From: JALNZF01 sp964447405
GTDB taxonomy: Bacteria > Nitrospirota > UBA9217
Reading direction: 5' to 3'
DNA: 64,000 bases
Assembly: GCA_964447405.1 (NCBI GenBank)
Contig: CAYUSP010000001.1
Location: forward strand, 806,001 to 870,000
The position numbers were made by a program, and so were the translations under genes. The notes under the pieces are model-generated. The model worked only from the letters and a program-made list of their open reading frames with translations. It did not search any database and was not told where the DNA came from. Below, one piece after another: positions 18,036-27,485 of the stretch. Positions within the stretch are counted from its first letter, which is position 1. Every line of letters starts with the position of its first letter.

Positions 18036-18925
18036 TGAAAAATCGAGTGATGATGCCCGGACATGGCAGAGTACTGGCCCTGATCACGATGATCACCGCT
18101 ATCCTCGGCCTGACAGCATGCGACAGACAGGAGTTTCCCAAGTACAACGTATTGGGCGGCCTGCGGGTCCTCACGGTGATCGCGGACAAACCTGAGGCCA
18201 GTCCCGGCGACACCGTGACCTTCACACCGATACTGAGTGACGTCAATGGTGCTGGCCGCACGATAAGCTATTCCGTTCAGGCATGTATTGATCCGGGCGT
18301 GGGAATCGGCGCAGAACCAGTCTGTACCCAGCCTGATCCAACAAGCCTCCAATCAGGGACCGTGGTCTTGCCCGCTGGTGTCAGCCAGACCTTCACCGGA
18401 CCGGTGTCATCTTTCACACTCACTCTGCCCGATGCCGCAACGATGTTCGTCGGCAGGAGAAACCGTGACTTGTTCAATGGCGTCGCCTATCTGGTATTTT
18501 ACAATATCTCGGTCACCGGAGGTCCGTCTGTTAATTCATTCGTCCGGGTGCTCATATCCGATGCTGCAAAGACCCCAAAGAATCTGAATCCTTCCTCGCC
18601 TGTTATCGAGATGAACACAATACCTATGAACGATCAAACCACCATCCCGACGACCTCAGTTGATTTCAGAGCAGTTTCCCCGTCTGATTCGATCGAGACC
18701 TACCAGTTTATGTCCCCTGACGGCTCATTCAAAACCATCACCGAGGAATTGGTCACAACATGGTTCGTTTCCGACGGAACCTTTGATTTAATGAGGACCC
18801 TCGGCTCGTCAGAAACCGCTTGGACGCCTCCGGACCCGGCACCTGCGGGACGGGGCATGGTGATCCTTGTTGTTACCCGGGATGGCCACGGAGGAACTTC
18901 GTTCCGGAAACTCGAGATGCACTGA
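18035..18925 (+). CDS. Putative surface or periplasmic lipoprotein
   Basis: A 296-residue protein with a lipoprotein signal ending LGLTAC (Cys28 as the acylation site). The mature part is Thr/Ser/Pro-rich with two segments resembling immunoglobulin-like or PKD-type beta domains (ADKPEASPGDTVTFTPILSD near 50; TTSVDFRAVSPSD near 210). The gene overlaps the receptor stop by one base, so it is probably the receptor's partner lipoprotein. No enzymatic motif is visible. Confidence 0.7.
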   Translation: MKNRVMMPGHGRVLALITMITAILGLTACDRQEFPKYNVLGGLRVLTVIADKPEASPGDTVTFTPILSDVNGAGRTISYSVQACIDPGVGIGAEPVCTQPDPTSLQSGTVVLPAGVSQTFTGPVSSFTLTLPDAATMFVGRRNRDLFNGVAYLVFYNISVTGGPSVNSFVRVLISDAAKTPKNLNPSSPVIEMNTIPMNDQTTIPTTSVDFRAVSPSDSIETYQFMSPDGSFKTITEELVTTWFVSDGTFDLMRTLGSSETAWTPPDPAPAGRGMVILVVTRDGHGGTSFRKLEMH

Positions 18926-18957
18926 CCTCTTGGGAATTGGTACGAAACATTACACCT

Positions 18958-20358
18958 ATGATTAAATTATCCGTCATTCCAAAGGCCGCCTGGCACAGAA
19001 TATTTGCCCTCGTTTTTCTGATTTCCTTTCTCGCCACTTCTTCCTATGCCGAAATCTCTCTCTCCAACTCCGGCACGCTGGATCTTCGTGGAGTTGAAAC
19101 GCTTAACAGGAACACACAACAAGAAGACCCGGGCGCAGCCGGGAAGATCAAGTTCGATGCATCTGGTACTGCCTGGAAATTTCATTCCTGGCTCGAAGGT
19201 GGTTGGGACGGTACCGTCAAGCGGCCGGCAAGAGACAGAAGTCTTTTCAAGAACTACCGCGATGTGTATCAAAGCAACACGCCCTATCTGGAATTCAAGG
19301 AGCTCTATCTGCAGCATGCATCAGCATCGCTTGACCTCCGCGCGGGCATTCAGCGATTTGCCTGGGGAAGACTTGACGAATTCCCACCCAATGACCTGTT
19401 GAACCCCTGGGACTATTCTCAGTTCCTCAGAAAATCGCTGGAAGACCGCAAGATCGGCGTGCCGTCTCTCTCCGCAACCATGATACAAGGTGACTGGTCC
19501 TATGATGCTGCCTGGATCCCGGTCTTTGTTCCCTATCGGCTCCCGCTGCCTGATGAACGCTGGTCCGGAATATCAAGCGGGAGCATGCTCTCGCAGATAC
19601 CCAATGCTGAGATCACGCCCAGGGAACCTGATCTGCCAACACGCACAATAGAAAACAGCTCCATAGGACTGCGTGTACGTCACACCGGCGATATTGAATG
19701 GGCGCTCAACCTTTACCACGGCCTTGATACAAGGCCTTTTTTTAAAACGACAGCACTCGCGATCGATCCCCAGTCGCAGCCGGGTAAAGTATTGGTCGAT
19801 CCAGGGTACGCTCCGGATTTTCACCGAATCACTTCTGTGGGTGTGGATAGTGCTATCGTCAGCGGCGACCTGAGCATCCGCGCAGAAGCAGCCTATATCA
19901 TGAATCGTTTTTACAACGTGCGGAAGGATCTGTGGGGTTATCCAAGCGTTACGGCGCCCGGAATATTTCCCCTTAATTCCATCGGGCACAAAACCGATGT
20001 GATCGATTACGGGATAGGCGCTGACTATCGTCTGTTCGAGGACGGAACCCTCGTTATGCAGGCGCAGCAGACCATGATCATGAACAGGCCGGAGACGTTG
20101 TATGAACGCAGATTGGAGACGATCCTGTGGGCAAGTCTCAAGGCGGGCTTCATGAACCAGAAGGTCGAGACTAATGTGAGCGTTGCCTATAATCCAGAGC
20201 ACGGAGCAACCATGGGAAAGGCAAATGCCTGGTACATATTCACGGATTCCTGGAAAGCGGGCATCTCTGCGATCGAACTGAACGGACCGTCGCAGTCGGT
20301 TTTTGGCAGGTTTTCTAGGAACGACCAGGTCGAGGCTGACCTGATCTATTCATGGTAG
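18958..20358 (+). CDS. DUF1302-like outer-membrane barrel protein
   Basis: A 466-residue exported protein with a signal peptide (residues 1-28, ending SSYA). Alternating hydrophobic strands suggest an outer-membrane beta-barrel. The blocks LEFKELYLQ, LRAGIQRFAWGRLDEF and NDLLNPWDYSQFL resemble the DUF1302/alginate-export type porins. The final residues (VEADLIYSW) end in an aromatic as barrel proteins do. The start at 18958 puts the signal peptide at the N-terminus. It probably works with the TonB-dependent receptor and lipoprotein upstream. Confidence 0.7.
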   Translation: MIKLSVIPKAAWHRIFALVFLISFLATSSYAEISLSNSGTLDLRGVETLNRNTQQEDPGAAGKIKFDASGTAWKFHSWLEGGWDGTVKRPARDRSLFKNYRDVYQSNTPYLEFKELYLQHASASLDLRAGIQRFAWGRLDEFPPNDLLNPWDYSQFLRKSLEDRKIGVPSLSATMIQGDWSYDAAWIPVFVPYRLPLPDERWSGISSGSMLSQIPNAEITPREPDLPTRTIENSSIGLRVRHTGDIEWALNLYHGLDTRPFFKTTALAIDPQSQPGKVLVDPGYAPDFHRITSVGVDSAIVSGDLSIRAEAAYIMNRFYNVRKDLWGYPSVTAPGIFPLNSIGHKTDVIDYGIGADYRLFEDGTLVMQAQQTMIMNRPETLYERRLETILWASLKAGFMNQKVETNVSVAYNPEHGATMGKANAWYIFTDSWKAGISAIELNGPSQSVFGRFSRNDQVEADLIYSW

Positions 20359-20390
20359 ATGATATTGTGCATCACGTCAGACTTCTGTCG

Positions 20391-21809
20391 CTACAAAACT
20401 ACCACTCTATTCCGTCCCTCTTCTTTCGCTCTATACAGCGCAGCATCAGCGCGGCCGAAGATCTTTTCTGAATTGTGATCATGGCCCTGGATCGCCGTGA
20501 CTCCGGAACTCAACGCGACCATCACTTCCTTGATACCGTCACCGATGGGTTGCTCGCAAATTGCCTGCCTGATTCTTTCAGCAACTACAGCCGTATCCTC
20601 CAAAGAGGAATCCGGGCAGATGACGAGAAATTCCTCCCCTCCCACTCTGCCTACGATGTCATGCTTCCGGAGGCTTGACTTGATGCGCGAGGCAACCACC
20701 CGCAAGACCACGTCACCGAACAAATGGCCATGAGCATCATTGATCTGTTTGAAGTGGTCAATGTCCAGCATGATCAGGCTGAGAAGATTGCCGGATCGCT
20801 TTGAACGCTGGAATTCTTCTTCGAGCCGCTCAATGATATATCGCCGGTTCCGGAGTCCTGTTAGGTCATCGGTGATCGACATGTGCTTCAAGTGCGTCTG
20901 CGCCTCGTTCAATCGCTTGACCAGCTTTACCAGTTCATCGTCGCTGCAGGTGTCCATGATATCCCGGTAGGTTTCTACTATGGCAAAAACCCGACCTTTG
21001 CTGTCTTTGAGCGGCGTGGCCGTGATCTCGATCTGATGTTCTTCACCCTCGGCATGTTCATGAGAATGAAGCACCTTAACAAGATTTTCTCCCCGTTCAA
21101 AGATCATCTGATGAGGACAAACAATATTCGACCCTTCGCAGGGAGTTTGCTGTTTGTGTGAGACCTCATAGCATTTCCGGCCTATCATTGAGGCTTTTTC
21201 CATTCCAAAAGAAGCTGCCAGGGCGGAATTTGCCTGGAGGATCGTATGCTCCCGGTCAATAACCATGATGCCGTCGCCTAGTCCTTCCAGAATACTCTCC
21301 AGCGACCTCTTTGCATCTTCATTTTCTATCACTCTATGCTTCAGTTTTGTCACCAGCCGCTGATTGTAGAGCTTCTGCAGCGATGGTTCTTCGAGTGTCT
21401 GTGCAGGAGAAGGAGCGTCCGTCGCTGCTGTGCCGCGGCTTCCGAGCAGTTCCCTGACTACAGAGACTATATCAGCCGGCGCTAGCGGTTTGATAAGGAA
21501 CCGGGTAACCCCGAGCTGGCGCGCCAGAAGTTCATCCTCCTGATCAAGATAATTCCCCGTATAAAATACGATTGGCAGGTCCTGGAACTCCGCTATCTTC
21601 CGTATTTCGCTCAAATACTGGAATCCGTCCATGCGCGGCATAAGGATATCGGTGATCACCAGCGCCGGCCGGTCGATTCTGGTCCTGGCTACTCCGTCAA
21701 ATCCGTCCACCGCGGTCACGATTTCATATCCTTCTGCCGCAAGGATGAGCTGAAGGATTCGACGCGTGTCCTGATCATCATCAATGATTAACAGTTTCAT
21801 AGGTTTCAA
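20391..21809 (-). CDS. Response regulator with REC, PAS and GGDEF domains (diguanylate cyclase)
   Basis: A 472-residue signalling protein. The receiver domain (about 4-118) has LLIIDDDQDT, the phospho-acceptor Asp in ALVITDILMPRMDG and the conserved Lys in FLIKPLAP. A PAS domain follows at about 172-290 (GLGDGIMVIDREHTILQAN), then a GGDEF domain at about 310-472 with active site GRVGGEEFLVI and substrate block HFKQINDAHGHLFGD. It should make c-di-GMP when phosphorylated. It overlaps the HD-GYP gene by 4 bp, so synthesis and breakdown enzymes are co-transcribed. Confidence 0.93.
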   Translation of the reverse strand: MKPMKLLIIDDDQDTRRILQLILAAEGYEIVTAVDGFDGVARTRIDRPALVITDILMPRMDGFQYLSEIRKIAEFQDLPIVFYTGNYLDQEDELLARQLGVTRFLIKPLAPADIVSVVRELLGSRGTAATDAPSPAQTLEEPSLQKLYNQRLVTKLKHRVIENEDAKRSLESILEGLGDGIMVIDREHTILQANSALAASFGMEKASMIGRKCYEVSHKQQTPCEGSNIVCPHQMIFERGENLVKVLHSHEHAEGEEHQIEITATPLKDSKGRVFAIVETYRDIMDTCSDDELVKLVKRLNEAQTHLKHMSITDDLTGLRNRRYIIERLEEEFQRSKRSGNLLSLIMLDIDHFKQINDAHGHLFGDVVLRVVASRIKSSLRKHDIVGRVGGEEFLVICPDSSLEDTAVVAERIRQAICEQPIGDGIKEVMVALSSGVTAIQGHDHNSEKIFGRADAALYRAKEEGRNRVVVL

Positions 21810-22993
21810 GAGTTGACCATATTCATAAAGTGATCAACAAGCTGCGGATTGAAGGATTTACCCTTCCCCGTATGCATGACTTCCTCTATCCTGCTCATGG
21901 GCATGGCCTCCTGATACGACCGTTTGCTCCGCATGGCGTCAAACACATCGGCAACGCTGATCATCTGGCTGACGATATTCGGTTTCCAGCCGGTTTTGAT
22001 TGTCGGATACCCGGTGCCGTCATATTTCAGATGGTGTTCAAGAGCTGCCAGGACCGCCAGTTTTGGTATGCCTTCAAGACCCATAAGATATCGGGCTCCC
22101 TTGACCGTGTGGGTTTCGATGACCTCGCGCTCATCGCTGGTAAGCTTGGAGGCTTTGCTCAGGATCTCATCAGGAATGAACAGCTTGCCTACATCGTGCA
22201 GCAGGGACGCGACGCCGATCTGGTGGAGATGTTCTCCGGTGAATCCGAGTCGTTCCGCCTGGCTCATCGTGAGGATCCCTACGTTCGTCACATGAGTAAA
22301 TGTGTATTCATGGGATGATTTCAGGGAGGCGAGGATTCCCAACGGATTGATCTCCTGCCGGAACCCTTTAACGAATCCCTTGACGATGTCTTCGATGCCG
22401 CGGATGTTGATCTGTTTGTGTTTCTTGATTTGGGAATAGATTTCCTTCAATTCATCAAGCTCAGCAGCTGTCAATGCAAGAAGTTCCTGCAGGACCTCAG
22501 GGGCAACATACTGCTGCTGCGCTTCAGAAGCAGAAGCGTCGGTGGAAACAACTCCTGCCGGTTGATGGACGTATTTTCCGCTATGCTCCTTTACCCTGAT
22601 CTCAACTTTGCCAAGTTTGATGCAGGGCCGCGAATGGACGCTCTCCACGCCGGTTCCCGTAAGGTCCTTGATGAGCCCGCGAAGCTCCTCCAGCGGCACT
22701 CCAGCAATAAAGGTGAGCCGCTCAACCGACTTCTTCTTGAGAATACGAACAAAGTTCTGGACGTACGTACTGCCTGCTGGAAAAGGTTTGTTCTCTGCGA
22801 TCAGATCACCGCCGATGATGAGGAGAGTGACTTCCGGTCTGGACCGGAGGATATCCGTCAGTACGGTATGCGCTTTTTCAATATATTGGCCCACCAACGG
22901 ATGTGTCAAAGAATACAGGCTTGTATTCGTAACCGCAGCAGTAATCTGCGCTACTACCTGGATTAAATCGCTCTGTTGATCCTGTTCAACCAT
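21806..22993 (-). CDS. HD-GYP domain phosphodiesterase with unknown N-terminal domain
   Basis: A 395-residue protein. The C-terminal half (about 195-390) is an HD-GYP domain: LLHDVGKLFIP with the HD pair, ETHTVKGARYL, and EHHLKYDGTGYP, a GTGYP version of the GYP motif. It should hydrolyse c-di-GMP. Residues 8-140 form a separate alpha/beta domain that I cannot name (TNTSLYSLTHP, TLLIIGGDLIAENKPF, ERLTFIAGVPLEELRGLI). It resembles the N-terminus of the HEAT-repeat protein encoded just upstream. The gene is co-transcribed with that protein and with the GGDEF regulator. Confidence 0.88.
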   Translation of the reverse strand: MVEQDQQSDLIQVVAQITAAVTNTSLYSLTHPLVGQYIEKAHTVLTDILRSRPEVTLLIIGGDLIAENKPFPAGSTYVQNFVRILKKKSVERLTFIAGVPLEELRGLIKDLTGTGVESVHSRPCIKLGKVEIRVKEHSGKYVHQPAGVVSTDASASEAQQQYVAPEVLQELLALTAAELDELKEIYSQIKKHKQINIRGIEDIVKGFVKGFRQEINPLGILASLKSSHEYTFTHVTNVGILTMSQAERLGFTGEHLHQIGVASLLHDVGKLFIPDEILSKASKLTSDEREVIETHTVKGARYLMGLEGIPKLAVLAALEHHLKYDGTGYPTIKTGWKPNIVSQMISVADVFDAMRSKRSYQEAMPMSRIEEVMHTGKGKSFNPQLVDHFMNMVNS

Positions 22994-23026
22994 ACAACCA
23001 TCACCAAGACGCCGGCCTTTCCGATA

Positions 23027-25276
23027 TCAGGCCTTCGGCGCCTCATCCCTCAATTTTTTGCACGCCCGCTTAACCCTGTCGTTATCAGACAATTCCCCTA
23101 TAGCCAGCAAACCTTTGATCCTATTCCTCGGATAATGCTCCAGAGACTCGAACAGCTCGGCCTTCATCTTTGCCAGGCGCTTGGGATGCAGGGCCCATGA
23201 CGCCAGCGCCAGTTTTTCCAGCTCCGGGATCACGCTCGGGTCTCCCAGCTCGCCGAGCGCAAGAATGATCTCCTCGTTGATGAGATAATCCGTCTCGAAC
23301 AGGGCTACTTTCTTTATTTTTGAAAGGAGGGCATCAATCGCATCGTGTATGCGGAACTGTCCGGCAAGCTTTATCGCCATGGATGCCTCATCGGGATCGG
23401 ATGACCCGATGGTCGCTTTGAGCGCCGGAATCGCAGCTGTGTTCTTGAACCTGAGCAGCGTTGTCAAAGCTTCCTGCCGCACCTTCGCATCCTTGTGCCG
23501 GAGCAGAGGTTTCACGGAGGTACACACCGATGCGTCCCACCCCCACCTGATAAGCATGAGCAGATTTCGCACATAGTACGGTCGTGGATCGTTCAGCCTC
23601 CTGACAGCCTCCTGCGTTGCCGCATTGCCTAACTTGCATAAAAGATCGAATATGACTCTTCTTCCTCCCGGGGCTTCCTCCATTGCGTACTGGTCAAGGA
23701 TTAGCGGGATCGCCTTGGGGCCGAGTGCGAGAAGGAGCCCTGTGCCGGCCCGTATTTTGTCCTTGGAACAGGCCATGAAAGCATCAAGGACCTTGTTCTG
23801 GAACACGGGATCATCGAATGTCCTGAGCGTCATATCAACCATGGATCTGACGACCATGGATTTTTTCGTTTTGCCATGCTGCCGGAGTGTTTCTATAATA
23901 TCATGGATGATCCCGAAGTTCTCCGTTGCCAGAAATCCCGGTATCATCTCAAGCACCTTTTTCAGGAACTCACCGTAGTCATCATCCTCCAGGTCCTCGT
24001 CAATGAACGCAAGGGTAACCCGTCCGATCTGAAAATCCAGATGTTCGTCCTTGAGCGTCTCCGCATGCTTTTCAATAGGGATGCCGTCAATAACCGTGAA
24101 ACCTGCTGCTGGCTGCGTTTCGATCAGATGTTTCAGTGTCGCGGCATAGTCCTCGGAAACATAGCTTTCGTATTGCTCCCGGTCAAACAGTTTTTTCATG
24201 TTCTCCGGCGTTGCCATGGTTTGAGGCAGCGTCTTTGCAGCCGTTCCGATCCCGCCCACACTCGAGAGCTTGCTCACCAGACCCGTCAGTGTGGGGGATA
24301 TCTCCCGTCCTTCCACATTGGCCTGCTGGATCATTTCAATGACCATGGCATCCGTGAGCCCGCCCAGAATCTCCTCGGTCGCTGCCGGTGATGCATCCGC
24401 GGTCCGCTGGAATGCCACGGACAAAAACTGCTTTCTCAGGTCCGGGTGAAGATTTTTCAGGAGATTGTTCAGGCTCCGCAGAGTATCGGACTGTTCGCGG
24501 GTAATTTCCTTCTTCTGCGCAGCGCCCCGTATGTGCGTCGAAATGATGCGATCATAGCTTTGAACCGCCATGCCGGGGTCCAGTTTGCGCTCATTCAGGA
24601 GCCGCGCAAGCTCCAGAGGGTCGATCTGCTCGGCATCTTTGAGAGAAACGCCCTGCTCCTGTCCGGGCCGTGCCAGTGTCCCTGCTGATAAATGTGATAT
24701 AAAATCCTGCCAAAGACCCGATCCTTCCTTTCCCGTAGTCTTGACCTTTCCCTGCAGAATCTCCTGTTCTTCGGTCAAATGAAATGCTGAATAGTCTATG
24801 GCCTTGACCACGATATGAGAGATCTGGGCATTGGATATCACGTTCAGGATGCCGCCTTCCGCTTCAATTACCTCGGATTTGGTGGTGAGGATCCGGTGAA
24901 ATCGTACGAGCTCGTCCTTATTAAGGCCGCTGATAAACGTTATCGCCGCGATCCCCTGCTGATTCAGGGACAGGGCGAAGTCCCGGTATACGGGATTTTT
25001 CCGGTCAAGATAATCCTTCCCTACAAGCAGTGTGTCCTTTGCAACACCAAGGGTCATTTCGTCCCTGATCTCGAAGACTTTCAGAAGAATTTCAAAGGCG
25101 CGGTCGATGCTCCGCGTGATCTGGATGTGGCCCGGAGGATAGATCCCGACGTTCTTTTTGGAGATGTTCAACTCGATGATGGCATCAGACAACAGCTGAG
25201 TATCGAGCGGGATCTCGCGTGCAACAGGCCCGGGTAATATTATCGGGGGGTCTTTTTTTTCCAGCGGTTCGCTCAT
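23027..25276 (-). CDS. HEAT-repeat protein with an N-terminal domain shared with the HD-GYP neighbour
   Basis: A 749-residue cytoplasmic protein, first gene of the c-di-GMP operon. The last 280 residues are HEAT-like helical repeats (RDEAS-type helices such as PYYVRNLLMLIRWG, AKVRQEALTTLLRF, DEASMAIKLAGQF, EEIILALGELGDPSVIPELE). Residues 27-175 resemble the N-terminal domain of the HD-GYP protein (NVGIYPPGHIQITR, MTLGVAKDTLLVGKDYL, AAITFISGLNKDELVRFH). The middle part is helical and unrecognised. It may scaffold or sense for the GGDEF and HD-GYP partners; that is inference from operon and shared domain. Confidence 0.75.
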   Translation of the reverse strand: MSEPLEKKDPPIILPGPVAREIPLDTQLLSDAIIELNISKKNVGIYPPGHIQITRSIDRAFEILLKVFEIRDEMTLGVAKDTLLVGKDYLDRKNPVYRDFALSLNQQGIAAITFISGLNKDELVRFHRILTTKSEVIEAEGGILNVISNAQISHIVVKAIDYSAFHLTEEQEILQGKVKTTGKEGSGLWQDFISHLSAGTLARPGQEQGVSLKDAEQIDPLELARLLNERKLDPGMAVQSYDRIISTHIRGAAQKKEITREQSDTLRSLNNLLKNLHPDLRKQFLSVAFQRTADASPAATEEILGGLTDAMVIEMIQQANVEGREISPTLTGLVSKLSSVGGIGTAAKTLPQTMATPENMKKLFDREQYESYVSEDYAATLKHLIETQPAAGFTVIDGIPIEKHAETLKDEHLDFQIGRVTLAFIDEDLEDDDYGEFLKKVLEMIPGFLATENFGIIHDIIETLRQHGKTKKSMVVRSMVDMTLRTFDDPVFQNKVLDAFMACSKDKIRAGTGLLLALGPKAIPLILDQYAMEEAPGGRRVIFDLLCKLGNAATQEAVRRLNDPRPYYVRNLLMLIRWGWDASVCTSVKPLLRHKDAKVRQEALTTLLRFKNTAAIPALKATIGSSDPDEASMAIKLAGQFRIHDAIDALLSKIKKVALFETDYLINEEIILALGELGDPSVIPELEKLALASWALHPKRLAKMKAELFESLEHYPRNRIKGLLAIGELSDNDRVKRACKKLRDEAPKA

Positions 25277-25537
25277 GTATTTACTTTATTATAATCGGTT
25301 TATTGTATTTTAGCCGGAATATTTGCTACTGTCGTGAGTACTTGAATAGATACTTTCTAAAGCGAACGCTGCACGTCTATGTAAAGACATTAAAGAAATC
25401 CCAATCTCACCCGATAAAATTATATACCAGAACATCTTACCGCTGCAGATGGTTGCAATAAACAGCACACTGGCTATGCTATACTATCCCTATTATTAAG
25501 CCATGCACCTACATCAATCGCTTCAATCAGAGGGGTC
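25277..25537. promoter_or_regulatory. Divergent intergenic region between HEAT gene and hydrogenase operon
   Basis: An AT-rich 261-bp gap. On the plus strand, TTGCAA (25453-25458) with TATGCT (25475-25480, spacer 16) is a possible promoter for hydB; TATACT follows immediately. No -24/-12 sigma-54 site is visible. Nothing else stands out. Confidence 0.35.
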
Positions 25538-26581
25538 ATGATATTCAGAGTATGCGATAAAAAAGACATCCAGGTGCTCTTCTCGCAGCTTGCGGACGAC
25601 AACACTATCGTTGGCCCCGTGGAAACCGGGAGAGACAGGAAGAACGCGCCTCTGTACGCATTCGAGCAGGTATCGGATTTTGATAAACTGCGCCTTGACT
25701 ATACCACCACCAAGCTTCCCGCCAAGCGGTATTTTCTGCCTTATCGCGAGGATCTCGCCACATTCCATCTCGAAGCTCAGGATTGGCATAAGGACGTGGA
25801 CTTTAACATCGACCGCCCCTATGTATTCTTCGGCCTCCATGCCTGCGACATCAACGCGCTTAACAAACTCGACAAGGTGCTTATGGGCAGCGTCTATCCC
25901 ATGCCGTATTACGCTGCGAAGCGGATGAACATGTTCATCATCGGGATCAACTGCCATCCCCAGCCGTTCTGCTTCTGCCGTTCCATGGGCTCTGACAGCG
26001 TTACCCACGGATTCGACCTGTTTTTGACAGACATCGGGGACCAGTACTTCCTCGAGATCCTCTCGGCAACTGCCTATAATTTTCTGAAGTCCGTAAAAAC
26101 GCGGGAGCCCGCTGAGCAGGATCATACGCATTTCATGAAAGTCGTGTCCGAGAAGAACCGGCAGGTCACCGCACATGTGGATACATCAGATCTCACCAAG
26201 ATCCTCGATATGGAGTTCCAGTCTCCTGTATGGAAACAGTGGGGTGACAAATGCCTTGCATGCGGTACGTGTGCGAATGTCTGCCCCACATGCTACTGCT
26301 ATGGCGTGGAGGAATCGGTCAATATCGACCTCCAGGGCGCACGCAAGAGCAAATCGCTCTATTCCTGCAACATCATTGATTTTGCCGAAGTGGCTGGAGG
26401 CCATAATTTCAGGTCTGAGCGTTCGTCCCGGCTCAAGTACCGCTACTATCACAAACACCGCGGGTTCGTCGAAGCCTTCGAGGAATCGCTCTGCGTTGGC
26501 TGCGGCCGATGCGGAGAAGCATGCCTCGCCGGCATCACGGTCCCTGAGGTTATCGCCAGCGTCCGCGGAGAGGAGATTTAA
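25538..26581 (+). CDS. hydB: Group 3b [NiFe] hydrogenase beta subunit (4Fe-4S electron-transfer subunit)
   Basis: A 347-residue ferredoxin-like subunit of a cytosolic sulfhydrogenase-type hydrogenase. The C-terminal 110 residues carry two 4Fe-4S motifs, CLACGTCANVCPTCYC at about 244-259 and CVGCGRCGEACLAG at about 321-334. The N-terminal 200 residues match the conserved HydB/AsrA domain (FFGLHACDINAL, CHPQPFCFC). It passes electrons between the small subunit and the flavin subunit. It is the first of four genes in the order beta-gamma-delta-alpha, as in the Pyrococcus hydBGDA operon. The next gene starts 1 bp after its stop. Confidence 0.88.
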   Translation: MIFRVCDKKDIQVLFSQLADDNTIVGPVETGRDRKNAPLYAFEQVSDFDKLRLDYTTTKLPAKRYFLPYREDLATFHLEAQDWHKDVDFNIDRPYVFFGLHACDINALNKLDKVLMGSVYPMPYYAAKRMNMFIIGINCHPQPFCFCRSMGSDSVTHGFDLFLTDIGDQYFLEILSATAYNFLKSVKTREPAEQDHTHFMKVVSEKNRQVTAHVDTSDLTKILDMEFQSPVWKQWGDKCLACGTCANVCPTCYCYGVEESVNIDLQGARKSKSLYSCNIIDFAEVAGGHNFRSERSSRLKYRYYHKHRGFVEAFEESLCVGCGRCGEACLAGITVPEVIASVRGEEI

Positions 26582-26582
26582 T

Positions 26583-27485
26583 ATGGACCACCGCCTTACC
26601 TTTCATGAAGTTCTCCCGGCGCGCAAGTGGGTGCGCAAGGCTGATCTCGGAAGCTTTGAATTCACCTACAAAGCCGAGATCACCAGCATCTACAAGCTGA
26701 CTGAACAGGAAAATCTCTACCGCATCAGGATAATCGATGACGAGGATCGAAGGCATTTCTCGTTCAGACCTGGACAATTCATTATGTTGGAGGTTCCCGG
26801 CATCGGAGAAGCCCCGTTTTCCATCTCCTCCTCCCCGAGCAACCACGAGGATATCGAGTTGTGCATTCGTACCGCGGGCAACCTGACCGCTTTTCTCGCC
26901 AGAGCGCAGCGCGGCATGCATATCGGCATCCGCGGCCCTTTCGGCACCAGTTTTCCCATGGAACGCATGCATGGCGGTCATATTCTGCTGGTCGCCGGCG
27001 GCCTGGGGCTGGCACCCCTGCGCTCTCCGATCGCGCATGTACAGGAGCACCGAAGCAAGTTCGATCATGTCGACATCGTGTACGGGACAAAGGACCCGTC
27101 GCGGCTTTTGTTTAAGTTCCAGTATGAAATGTGGAAAAAAGATGATATCAATCTTCACATCATTCTGGAAAAGCCTGATGCGACCTGGGCAGGCCCCGTC
27201 GGCCTCATCCCCAAGGTTTTGAGCAGCATCATCGACAGCCGCGACGCATCATTCATTGACAACACGTACGCGATTGCGTGCGGCCCGCCGGTCATGTTCA
27301 AGAGCGTCTGCTCCATGCTGTCTGACCACGGCGTACCCATGCAGAAAATGTTTGTATCTCTCGAACGCCGTATGCACTGCGGAATGGGTAAATGCTGTCG
27401 CTGCAACGTAGGCTCCACCTACACCTGTCTTTCCGGGCCGGTGTTCGACTACTGGAGCGTCATGAACTTGAAAGAGGCCATCTGA
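26583..27485 (+). CDS. hydG: Group 3b [NiFe] hydrogenase gamma subunit (FAD/NAD(P)H subunit)
   Basis: A 300-residue ferredoxin-NADP reductase-fold protein. The FAD block RPGQFIMLEVPGIGEAPFSI is near residue 62, the NAD(P) block LLVAGGLGLAPLRS near 138, and a 2Fe-2S motif near the C-terminus (HCGMGKCCRCNVGSTYTC), as in PyrK/HydG proteins. It exchanges electrons with NAD(P)H. The ATG at 26583 immediately follows the hydB stop, and its own stop overlaps the hydD start (TGATG). The reading frame extends upstream across hydB, but that part is a shadow. Confidence 0.88.
   Translation: MDHRLTFHEVLPARKWVRKADLGSFEFTYKAEITSIYKLTEQENLYRIRIIDDEDRRHFSFRPGQFIMLEVPGIGEAPFSISSSPSNHEDIELCIRTAGNLTAFLARAQRGMHIGIRGPFGTSFPMERMHGGHILLVAGGLGLAPLRSPIAHVQEHRSKFDHVDIVYGTKDPSRLLFKFQYEMWKKDDINLHIILEKPDATWAGPVGLIPKVLSSIIDSRDASFIDNTYAIACGPPVMFKSVCSMLSDHGVPMQKMFVSLERRMHCGMGKCCRCNVGSTYTCLSGPVFDYWSVMNLKEAI

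Noticed and set aside
26175..26582. Upstream extension of the hydG frame
   Set aside because: It is a shadow of hydB, which has two Fe-S motifs; hydG starts at the ATG after the hydB stop.
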